From positions 313-8,465 of the forward strand of contig CAJTQG010000015.1 in the NCBI GenBank assembly GCA_910578605.1: a stretch of 8,153 nt of DNA, given 5' to 3'. Positions 1 to 6,159 of this stretch are shown piece by piece. Source of the DNA: an uncultured Lachnospiraceae bacterium (lineage in GTDB: Bacteria > Bacillota > Clostridia > Lachnospirales > Lachnospiraceae). The position numbers and the translations under genes were made by a program. The notes under the pieces were generated by a model, which was not told the origin of the DNA, made no database searches, and saw nothing but the letters and a program-made list of their open reading frames with translations. Every line of letters begins with the position of its first letter. Position 1 is the stretch's first letter.

Positions 1-1152
1 AAGTCTAAACTATCAAAATTAAATAAAATATTTTTTATAGCAGGTCTTTGTATGCTAATGGCGGTTACCCCTGTTGTCAGTTTTGCAACCAGCAGTTCCA
101 TTTCAGAGTTGGAGCAAGAAATACAGGAGGATGAGCAGAATAGGGAAAATCTGGATAGTCAGATTGATGAGTTAGAGGAAGCAAAAAAACAGATGGAATC
201 CTACATGGAGGATTTGAATATCCAAATATGGGATATTAACGATAAATTAGTCAAGCTGAATGAGCAGGTTGCCCAAAAAGAAGACCAGATTCAGAAAAAT
301 GATAAAAAGCTGCAGAAGGCAAAACAGGTGGAGGAGGAGCAATTTGAATCCATGAAGCTGCGCATACAATATATGTATGAGATGGGAGATTCCTCCTATG
401 CCGAGTTGTTAGTGACAGCGGGAAGCTTTTCTGAGTTTTTAAATAAGACAGAGTATGTCAATGAGTTAGCAGAATATGACAGAAACATGTTAGATGATTA
501 CAAAAATACAAGACAGAGCATTGCCAATACACAGAAGGAACTCAAGGAGCAGAAATCAGAGCTGATTGATTTGCAGCAGCAGACAGAGGAAAAACAGGAG
601 GAGCTGCAGAATAAGTTGGATAATGCTCAAGTGGATAAAGAAAAATATGCAAGTCAGATTGCACAGGCAGAGCAGCTTGCACAGAAATATGAAGAACAGA
701 TTAATGCCAAGAGAAATTCATTGCAGGAATTAAAGGCAGAGGAAGAGAGAAGAAGGAAGGAAGAGGAGGCACGCCGCAACAACACGTATAAAGATACTTA
801 CGTTGAGTATGAGGGACAGGCGGATGATTTGGTACTGCTGGCAACTATTATATACTGTGAGGCAGGGGGGGAACCCTATGAAGGAAAGCTTGCAGTGGGA
901 AGTGTGGTTATGAATCGTGTACACAGCAGTAGATTTCCAAATTCTGTATCAGCGGTTATCTATCAGTCAGGGCAGTTTACGCCAGTATCCAGCGGAAGGT
1001 ATGCGGTGGCGCTGGCATCGGGAGTACCTCAGTCCTGCTATGATGCGGCAAAAGAAGTTCTTGGTGGAAATATAACAGGAAACTGGTTATTTTTCCGCAC
1101 AATCAATGGAATTGTACAGGGAGATTATATTGGCGGGCATGTATTTTATTAA
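1..1152 (+). CDS. Secreted coiled-coil protein with SleB/CwlJ-type cell-wall hydrolase domain (5' partial)
   Basis: The reading frame is open from the first base, so the start codon lies just outside the window; the ATG at 52 is internal. The first codons give a basic stretch (KSKLSKLNK), a hydrophobic core (IFFIAGLCMLMAVTPVVSFA) and a likely signal peptidase site after SFA, so the protein is exported. Nucleotides about 100-780 encode a Glu/Gln/Lys-rich coiled coil, with a break (MYEMGDSSYAELL...FLNKTEYVNELAEYDRNML) typical of the PcsB/CwlO N-terminal domain. The end (about nt 820-1152) matches the Hydrolase_2 (SleB/CwlJ) fold: IIYCEAGGEP with the likely catalytic Glu codon at 859-861, VVMNRV, GQFTPV and a terminal GGHVFY. 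SleB is a lytic transglycosylase acting on spore cortex. Here the coiled coil suggests a hydrolase used during growth or division, perhaps activated through FtsEX as PcsB is; that is inference. A long hairpin follows the stop. Confidence 0.88.
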   Translation, partial: KSKLSKLNKIFFIAGLCMLMAVTPVVSFATSSSISELEQEIQEDEQNRENLDSQIDELEEAKKQMESYMEDLNIQIWDINDKLVKLNEQVAQKEDQIQKNDKKLQKAKQVEEEQFESMKLRIQYMYEMGDSSYAELLVTAGSFSEFLNKTEYVNELAEYDRNMLDDYKNTRQSIANTQKELKEQKSELIDLQQQTEEKQEELQNKLDNAQVDKEKYASQIAQAEQLAQKYEEQINAKRNSLQELKAEEERRRKEEEARRNNTYKDTYVEYEGQADDLVLLATIIYCEAGGEPYEGKLAVGSVVMNRVHSSRFPNSVSAVIYQSGQFTPVSSGRYAVALASGVPQSCYDAAKEVLGGNITGNWLFFRTINGIVQGDYIGGHVFY

Positions 1153-1189
1153 ACATTTATGAAAATATGAATGGTGTTGATGATATACG

Positions 1190-1258
1190 AAAAATAAGAA
1201 TCCCCATAGAAACCAGATGCTCAAAAATGTTGGTTTGTATGGGGAATTCTTATTTTTT
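1190..1258. terminator. Bidirectional intrinsic terminator between convergent genes
   Basis: The left arm (1190-1215, AAAAATAAGAA then TCCCCATAGAAACCA) pairs with the right arm (1231-1257, TGGTTTGTATGGGGA then ATTCTTATTTTT), with one mismatch and one bulged base. The loop is about 15 nt. The stem is bounded by A-tracts on the left and T-tracts on the right, so it reads as a terminator on both strands. It serves the hydrolase gene ending at 1152 and the minus-strand gene whose TAA stop (1257-1259) lies at the foot of the stem. Confidence 0.82.
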
Positions 1259-1553
1259 ATTCTTCGATTTCTTTAAAACGGTTTGGGAATTTGTCTGCTC
1301 CGCAGCAATGACGTTCGCCGCCCTCCTCATAGATAATATAGTCGCCGGTTCGGATAAAAATCACACCTCTGCGGTTTTGGATAAAGGGACAAACCACCTC
1401 CCCGTTATCACGGGTAATCTTAATAAGCTTGTCCGTTACAATCCAACCATTAGTAATGACATCAGACCATAGGGTGAAACCGTCCTCCATTCCTTTCCCC
1501 GGCTCATATTTTTGTGCTTCCACATTCAAGGAAACTCTTCGATATTTTTTCAT
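1257..1553 (-). CDS. Small hypothetical protein resembling phage-associated 'GDYII' proteins
   Basis: A 98-residue soluble protein without signal peptide or membrane segment. The start is well supported: AAGAAGGA (plus-strand 1561-1568) lies 7 nt before the ATG. The opening MKKYRRVSLNVEAQKY and the C-terminal half, with TGDYIIYEEGGE (69-80) and then FPNRFKEI (89-96), recall a family of small proteins common in Firmicutes phages and integrated elements, which start MKYRKKPVVIEA and carry a GDYII...F...Y block. That is recalled family resemblance, not a search result. Cys83 and Cys84 are adjacent and Cys55 is nearby, but there is no clear zinc-binding pattern. It lies 25 bp downstream of the PHP gene on the same strand, so the two are probably co-transcribed. 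Function unknown. Confidence 0.75.
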   Translation of the reverse strand: MKKYRRVSLNVEAQKYEPGKGMEDGFTLWSDVITNGWIVTDKLIKITRDNGEVVCPFIQNRRGVIFIRTGDYIIYEEGGERHCCGADKFPNRFKEIEE

Positions 1554-1578
1554 AAGTCATTCCTTCTTTCTATTTAAT

Positions 1579-2412
1579 CTAATCTATAATATTTTCTAAC
1601 AGCCAGGCAGGAACCTTTAAATTGCCTTTTCCCACACCAAGGTCAATATCCGGCTTGATAGTGCCGTGAAAATCAGAACCGCCTGTAATAAACAATCCAT
1701 GTTTTTGAGCAATAGCTGTCATTCTTTCAGTATCATCACCTTTGTTCAGTACATAGATTGCCTCCATTCCAACTAATCCTTCTTTTACCAGGTTTCCCAC
1801 TAGTTCGTCAATCTCTTCATCTGTGAGATGGTACAGAAGGGGGTGAGCAAGCACTGGCTTTCCGTGTCCCAGCTTAATGATGTGTATCGCCTGTTCAGGT
1901 GTTACTTTTTCCCTGGGTATATACAATGGCATACCAGGATTTAAGTATTTGCTGAAGGCTTCATTTTTGTCTTTTACGTATCCTTTATCTATCATCATCT
2001 GTGCATAATGTGCTCTTGTGAAGGTGGCTTCTCCAAATTGCCGTACCATGTCATCGCTGGAAATGTCAAATCCCTTTTCGTTTAAGCGGGCAATCATTTT
2101 AACATTGCGCTCCTCTCGAAGACTGTGGCATCGGTTAATTTCTGATACAAAATCCGGCTGTTCATAATCTACATTCAGCCCCAGCACATGCAAGTCAGCG
2201 CCTCTGTATTCAGCAGAAATTTCAATTCCAGGTATCACGGTAATGCCGTAGTCTTTACCGGCTTTTACAGCTTCTTTTAAACCATCTAATGTATCATGAT
2301 CGGTGACGGCAACTGCTTTTAAGCCTTTTTCTTTTGCATAAGCTATCAAATTAGTAGGAGTAAATGTGCCGTCGGAAGCTGTTGTATGGGTATGCAAATC
2401 AATATAGTCCAT
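1579..2412 (-). CDS. PHP-domain metal-dependent phosphoesterase (YciV/TrpH-like)
   Basis: A cytoplasmic protein of 277 residues with the full set of PHP metal ligands: HTHTTASDG (His7, His9, Asp14), TDHD (Asp38, His39), GIEIS (Glu64), DLHVLG (His75), LAHP (His190) and GSDFHG (Asp247, His249). The region between about 90 and 175 matches the helical insertion usual in YciV/TrpH-type members. Characterised relatives remove the 3'-phosphate from 3',5'-bisphosphonucleotides or act as 5'-3' exonuclease on short RNAs (E. coli YciV, also called RNase AM), so a role in RNA-fragment or nucleotide turnover is likely; the exact substrate cannot be read from sequence. The start is supported by AAAGAGGG (plus 2420-2427) 7 nt upstream. 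It is first in a two-gene minus-strand unit and has a leader of about 160 nt rich in GCAGT palindromes. Confidence 0.93.
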   Translation of the reverse strand: MDYIDLHTHTTASDGTFTPTNLIAYAKEKGLKAVAVTDHDTLDGLKEAVKAGKDYGITVIPGIEISAEYRGADLHVLGLNVDYEQPDFVSEINRCHSLREERNVKMIARLNEKGFDISSDDMVRQFGEATFTRAHYAQMMIDKGYVKDKNEAFSKYLNPGMPLYIPREKVTPEQAIHIIKLGHGKPVLAHPLLYHLTDEEIDELVGNLVKEGLVGMEAIYVLNKGDDTERMTAIAQKHGLFITGGSDFHGTIKPDIDLGVGKGNLKVPAWLLENIID

Positions 2413-2436
2413 TTAGAAACCCTCTTTCATTTTTTT

Positions 2437-2479
2437 AAGCAGTTTACTGCTTTGCGGTTTACTGCAATGTCATGCAGTA
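2437..2479. repeat. Overlapping GCAGT/ACTGC palindromes in the PHP gene leader
   Basis: Three dyads lie side by side. AAGCAGT-TT-ACTGCTT (2437-2452) is a perfect 16-bp palindrome with a 2-bp centre. TTGCGGT-TT-ACTGCAA (2452-2467) has the same layout with one mismatched pair, and its centre is 15 bp from the first. TACTGCA (2460-2466) and TGCAGTA (2473-2479) form a perfect 7-bp inverted repeat around ATGTCA. The cluster starts about 25 bp from the PHP start codon, within its expected transcript. It could be a tandem operator or RNA hairpins; no known family is recognised. Confidence 0.6.
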
Positions 2480-2533
2480 GGTTGCATTTTGTTATTCTTC
2501 AATATTTTTTATTACTTTGCAATTTTAGTGCCT

Positions 2534-2555
2534 TGCAGTATGTTGTTCTGCAGTT
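2534..2555. repeat. Second pair of GCAGT elements
   Basis: TGCAGTA (2534-2540) and TGCAGTT (2549-2555) are 15 bp apart, the same spacing as the two palindromes at 2437-2467. They lie near the candidate minus-strand -10 element at 2576-2581. Each is only a half of the longer dyads, so they may be degenerate operator half-sites or decayed copies. Confidence 0.45.
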
Positions 2556-2575
2556 TATATTTATTTCTTTATTTA

Positions 2576-2584
2576 AGTATACCA
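2576..2584 (-). promoter_or_regulatory. Extended -10 promoter candidate for the PHP unit
   Basis: Read on the minus strand, the sequence is TGGTATACT: a TGn extension followed by TATACT, one base from the sigma-A -10 consensus. No good -35 hexamer lies 16-18 bp upstream, which is tolerable for an extended -10 promoter. Transcription from here would give a leader of roughly 155 nt that includes every GCAGT element. This is a pattern match only. Confidence 0.4.
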
Positions 2585-2626
2585 TTTTAATTGTAAAAAA
2601 GCTACTGTTATGTTGAAAGGTGGCTA

Positions 2627-2654
2627 TAACAAAAAGAAAGAGAAAAGCCGACAT
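2627..2654 (+). promoter_or_regulatory. Sigma-28/SigD-type promoter candidate for the large flagellar gene
   Basis: TAAC (2627-2630), 16 bp, then GCCGACAT (2647-2654) resembles the flagellar sigma consensus TAAA-N15-GCCGATAA, with one change in each box. The same 16-bp geometry appears before the flagellin gene at 6001-6028, which raises its credibility. The start would be near 2661, giving an A+T-rich leader of about 100 nt. Confidence 0.5.
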
Positions 2655-2745
2655 ATACTACAGACATTTGTTAGAATGATTAACTTTTTTAGATATTTTT
2701 CATACTTTTAAATGGTGTAATGAGTTAATTAGTATATTTATGGCT

Positions 2746-2752
2746 GAAAGGA
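2746..2752 (+). promoter_or_regulatory. Ribosome binding site deciding the start of the large flagellar gene
   Basis: GAAAGGA is the only Shine-Dalgarno-like sequence here. It directly abuts an in-frame TTG (2753), which is too close to be used, and lies 12 nt before the ATG at 2765, which is slightly long but workable. The same 12-nt spacing occurs before the FliS-like gene. ATG 2765 is therefore preferred. Confidence 0.6.
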
Positions 2753-2764
2753 TTGAGTTTACAT

Positions 2765-5700
2765 ATGAATTTACAAATAAACGGAGCTTATTTTAATCAG
2801 GCGGAGGAGGCAGGAGGACAAAAAGGCAGTTCCATCTCACAGAATGTCCCCGGCAAAAGCCAAGAAATCCAGGCTGGCGGAAAAAAACAGGCTGAAGCGG
2901 ATATCTACAGCAAGACACAGGAGCCTTATACTTCCTTTGAAAATGAATATCTTCAGAAGGAGGAGAAAGGTCAGGAGAGTGTTCAGAAAAAAGAAGATAT
3001 GTGTCTGTTAATCCAGGAGAATCTCAAGAGATTGCAGGAGGTGATGCAGCCAGAGGATTTTTCTAAGCTGGAGGAGTTGGGATTGATACCAGACCAGGAG
3101 GACCCTTCGGTTGTAGTATCTGTCTATGACAGAATACAAATGGAGTTAGCAACTTACTGTGAAGATTATCAGGTGACGGGAACTATTTCAAAAGAAGTGA
3201 TTGAGAAAGCGGCTTCTAATGGGGTGATGGCACGGCAGATTCAGTCTCATCTGGCCGAGGCAAATGTGCCCCAAACCCAGGAGAACATAGAAAATGTGCA
3301 GCAGGAATGGGAGAAGCTGCAGCAGTTAGAGCCTGTGAGAGACGAGAGCAAAGTATATATGATTCGTCAGCATATGGAACCTACAGTGGAGAATCTCTAT
3401 CTGGCACAGCATGCTGCGGTGGGAACAAAGACTGCCAATCACAATATTACGGATACTCAGTGGCAGGAGCTGCAGGGACAGGTGGAACAATTGCTTCAAA
3501 AGACTGGCTTGGATGTAACACAGGAGAATCTGGAGGATGCTAGATGGTTGATGGAGCAAGGGATAGAACTCAATGTAACCAATATCCATTTATTACAAAA
3601 CATAAATCAAATAGATATTGATATGAGCCTGGACGTTTTCAGTCAGCAGATGGCCCAGGGCATGACATTGGGCCTGCAGGCAGGGCAGGTTTCCTTGGCG
3701 GCGGGGGCATATGATACTAGGAGAGTGCAAAATGCAATGGCTGTGCTGGAAAAGACAGATGAAAGCCAGTTAGAAAACCTTGTATCCCAGGAAAAGGAAG
3801 TGAATATTGCTAATTTGGCAGCTTTGCAGGAGCAGACGGACAGGGGAGATACCAGGCAGCAGGAACAAAATCAGCAAAGCACAAGACAGGCGTATGAGCA
3901 GGCTAAATCCAGGCGCATTTTGGAGGAGATTCGTTTGGAGATGACTATGGCAGCCGGTAAAACCATGTTAAAAGCAGGTATATCTATAGAACTTACATCC
4001 TTAGAGGAAATGGTAGATTACCTGAAGGGGCAGGAAACCCAATATTGTGAAATGTTGTTTGCCAGTGTGGAATATGAGGCCAGTGCGCAGGAAAAAGACA
4101 TATTTACCTCCACTATTCGCACAGTAGAATATTTAAAAATGTCTCCAGCACAAGTTTTGGGACAGCTGGAGGCAAAAGCTATGCCTACCATGTCGCAGCT
4201 CTTCACTCAAGTATCCGCTTTTTTCCAGAATAGTGTGGAAGAGGACAGCACAAATACGGACTTAGCTAAGTCTGGATATTTGACAAAGCTGGCAGCTGGC
4301 AGCTATGAGACAATGGAGACACAAGTGCGGGCAGATTTAGGCGATTCCATTCGCAAGGCATTTGGCAATTCCGCAGATTCTATATTAGATGAGCTGGGGC
4401 TAGAGCTCAATGAGACAAATCGACGAGCAGTTAGGATTCTCGGCTACAATCAAATGGAAATTAATCTGGAATCCGTGGAAAATGTAAAGCAGGTGGACAG
4501 ACAAGTACAGAACTTGTTTGCGAATTTAAATCCAAAGACAACAGCAAAGCTGATAGCAGAGCAGATGAATCCATTGGAGGAAAACATAAACGTTCTGAAT
4601 GATAAGTTGGAGCAGATAAATGAAAAGATAGGTACTACCGATGAAAAATACAGTACCTATCTGTGGAAGTTAGAGAAAAACCATCAGATAACACAGGAGG
4701 AGAGAGATGCCTATGTAGGTGTTTACCGACTGCTTCGCATGATTGAAAAATCAGACGGTGCAGTGATTGGCGCCATGCTTCAGCAGGGAAGCGAGTTTAC
4801 GATGAAAAATATGCTCACTACACTGAGAAGTAAAAAAGCATCTGGTCTGGAAGTGAAGGTGGATGAAAGCTTTGGTGAGGCAGTAAGCCATTTAGCAGGT
4901 GAGAATAGTCTGGATGAACAGCTGCGCCTGTTTGAGGAGGGTGCAGCTGGCAAGGTAAATGAAGGCAGTGAGGAGGCAGCTGGAGAAAATCCATCTGACA
5001 GGCAATTGGAACAGACTCGTCAGAATTATTACAGGCAGCTGCTAGGTGAGGCATTGCAGCAAATATCTCCGGAAAAAATCAACCGTGCCCTTGGGGGAGA
5101 AGATGGGTGGAACACAATGGCGGACTTATCACTAGAACAATTTGTGGAGACTATGAGGCAGGAAACTCATAGAACACAGCAGGAGATAAGCAGACACCAG
5201 CAGCAATGGGAGGAACAGTGGCAGCAGGTGCAGCACATCAGCGAGGAGGCTGTAGACTATGTTTTGAAAAATCATCAAAAACCATCCGTGCTGAATTTAT
5301 TGGCGGCTTCCATGATGATGAAATCAAAGGGGGGGATTTTTGAAGGCTTGAGGGATAACGGAATGGAGGAGGAGTATGAGAAAACGTTGGAGCTGGAAGA
5401 ACATTTAAACTCAAAGGAGGAGCTGCAGGAGGCTTATGAGAATATAGGGAAGGGTATTTCTGACAGTATGCTTCGTCGGCTGGAGCGGGGCTTAGACAGA
5501 GATGTTCAGCAGACTGCTTTTAAAATGTTAGAACAGGGGATTTCTTTTATTAGAAAATCAGCCTCTTATGAACGATATCAACTACCTATTGAGATTCAGG
5601 GGGAGACAGCGTGTGTAAGGCTTACTGTCAGGGGAGACAGCCAGGAGAAGGGAAAAGTGAGTATTCAGATTAGTACCCAGGAGGCGGGGGAGATTTACGG

Positions 5701-5992
5701 AGAATTTTGGTTAAATGAGAATAAATTAAAGGGTAATGTTTTTGTGGAGGATAGTTCATGGAAAGAATATATTCAGCAAAATGTTTCTGATTTTTCCACA
5801 CAGATAGAGGAGACAGGAATGGAAATTTCCTATCTGCAAGTAGGCAGAGAGGAGCATATAGGTGAGAATCTTTGGCTTCAAGGTCAGGCGGAGGAACAAA
5901 AAAGTGTGGACAACAAGCAGCTTTTTGCGGTGGCAAAACAGTTTATTTCATCGGTAAAGGGATGGATAACACAGAAAGCGGTACAAAATTGA
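2765..5992 (+). CDS. Very large flagellar-locus protein with FliK-like C-terminus (possibly DUF6240 type)
   Basis: A 1075-residue protein counted from ATG 2765 (1079 from TTG 2753). It has no signal peptide or membrane segment and is rich in Gln and Glu. Residues about 1-80 are low complexity and polar. Residues 80-600 are helical, with recurring units of the form G-h-x-h-T-x-E-N-h, for example NVPQTQENIENV (167-178), TGLDVTQENLEDARWLMEQG (247-266) and LGLELNETNRRAVRILG (544-560). A block at about 642-702 (ITQEERDAYVGVYRLLRMIE, then SDGAVIGAMLQQGSEFTMKN) resembles a conserved block I recall from large Lachnospiraceae flagellar-locus proteins, possibly Pfam DUF6240. A coiled-coil, Gln-rich stretch lies around 795-825. 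The end (about 940-1026; LPIEIQGE, VRLTVRG, KGKVSIQIST, LNENKLKG, ETGMEISYLQV) has the pattern of the FliK C-terminal domain, which binds FlhB in the export-specificity switch. Flagellin lies 167 bp downstream. A role in export or hook assembly is inferred, and no standard gene symbol is justified. Confidence 0.82.
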   Translation: MNLQINGAYFNQAEEAGGQKGSSISQNVPGKSQEIQAGGKKQAEADIYSKTQEPYTSFENEYLQKEEKGQESVQKKEDMCLLIQENLKRLQEVMQPEDFSKLEELGLIPDQEDPSVVVSVYDRIQMELATYCEDYQVTGTISKEVIEKAASNGVMARQIQSHLAEANVPQTQENIENVQQEWEKLQQLEPVRDESKVYMIRQHMEPTVENLYLAQHAAVGTKTANHNITDTQWQELQGQVEQLLQKTGLDVTQENLEDARWLMEQGIELNVTNIHLLQNINQIDIDMSLDVFSQQMAQGMTLGLQAGQVSLAAGAYDTRRVQNAMAVLEKTDESQLENLVSQEKEVNIANLAALQEQTDRGDTRQQEQNQQSTRQAYEQAKSRRILEEIRLEMTMAAGKTMLKAGISIELTSLEEMVDYLKGQETQYCEMLFASVEYEASAQEKDIFTSTIRTVEYLKMSPAQVLGQLEAKAMPTMSQLFTQVSAFFQNSVEEDSTNTDLAKSGYLTKLAAGSYETMETQVRADLGDSIRKAFGNSADSILDELGLELNETNRRAVRILGYNQMEINLESVENVKQVDRQVQNLFANLNPKTTAKLIAEQMNPLEENINVLNDKLEQINEKIGTTDEKYSTYLWKLEKNHQITQEERDAYVGVYRLLRMIEKSDGAVIGAMLQQGSEFTMKNMLTTLRSKKASGLEVKVDESFGEAVSHLAGENSLDEQLRLFEEGAAGKVNEGSEEAAGENPSDRQLEQTRQNYYRQLLGEALQQISPEKINRALGGEDGWNTMADLSLEQFVETMRQETHRTQQEISRHQQQWEEQWQQVQHISEEAVDYVLKNHQKPSVLNLLAASMMMKSKGGIFEGLRDNGMEEEYEKTLELEEHLNSKEELQEAYENIGKGISDSMLRRLERGLDRDVQQTAFKMLEQGISFIRKSASYERYQLPIEIQGETACVRLTVRGDSQEKGKVSIQISTQEAGEIYGEFWLNENKLKGNVFVEDSSWKEYIQQNVSDFSTQIEETGMEISYLQVGREEHIGENLWLQGQAEEQKSVDNKQLFAVAKQFISSVKGWITQKAVQN

Positions 5993-6000
5993 GCACAGAC

Positions 6001-6028
6001 TAAAATTTTTCTGCCAGTGTTCCGATAA
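6001..6028 (+). promoter_or_regulatory. Sigma-28/SigD promoter of the flagellin gene
   Basis: TAAA (6001-6004), 16 bp, then TCCGATAA (6021-6028) matches the flagellar sigma factor consensus TAAA-N15-GCCGATAA at 11 of 12 box positions; shifting the -35 by one base to AAAA gives the usual 15-bp spacer. The box begins 8 bp after the stop codon of the preceding gene. The predicted start is near 6034-6036, giving a leader of about 125 nt. Confidence 0.78.
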
Positions 6029-6033
6029 CCTAT

Positions 6034-6055
6034 ACAGTACAAAAACAGTACAAAA
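6034..6055 (+). repeat. Perfect 11-bp tandem duplication at the flagellin transcription start
   Basis: ACAGTACAAAA occurs twice, back to back (6034-6044 and 6045-6055). A related GTACAAAAT lies at 5981-5989 in the end of the preceding gene, and ATACAAA at 6062-6068. The duplication falls on or just after the predicted transcription start. Confidence 0.8.
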
Positions 6056-6098
6056 TGTTCAATACAAACTAAATTTATGAAAGAAATGGAAAATATTG

Positions 6099-6146
6099 TA
6101 CGGATGGAACCGTAAAAATAAGGACGTCATGGAGGATTTGTCCGGA
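6099..6146 (+). promoter_or_regulatory. Candidate CsrA-binding hairpins in the flagellin mRNA leader
   Basis: TACGG (6099-6103) and CCGTA (6110-6114) form a perfect 5-bp stem around the hexaloop ATGGAA, which fits the ANGGA loop favoured by CsrA; the upstream GTACGGATG also resembles the CsrA selection consensus RUACARGGAUGU. A second weak stem, GGACG (6122-6126) with TGTCC (6139-6143), presents TCATGGAGGATT with two GGA motifs. Another GGA (6144-6146) touches the Shine-Dalgarno AAAGAGG (6146-6152), which lies 7 nt before the ATG. Bacillus subtilis hag is repressed by CsrA at two leader sites and relieved by FliW. No csrA or fliW gene lies in this window. Confidence 0.6.
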
Positions 6147-6159
6147 AAGAGGTTTTTAC

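Noticed and set aside
1167..1472. Plus-strand open frame of 101 codons overlapping the terminator and the 98-residue gene
   Set aside because: It lies antisense to a gene with a strong ribosome binding site and family resemblance, begins inside the terminator spacer and has no Shine-Dalgarno.
2437..2555. CRISPR array or tandem repeat array
   Set aside because: The repeated core is only 5-7 bp, units are irregular, and there are no 30-bp spacers.
2386..2616. Plus-strand open frame of 76 codons across the PHP start and the intergenic region
   Set aside because: It begins inside the antisense PHP gene, and its Leu/Phe/Cys-rich translation follows from AT-rich repeats; no ribosome binding site is seen.
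2753..2755. TTG as start codon of the large flagellar gene
   Set aside because: The only ribosome binding site (GAAAGGA, 2746-2752) touches this codon, leaving no spacer; the ATG at 2765 is better placed.
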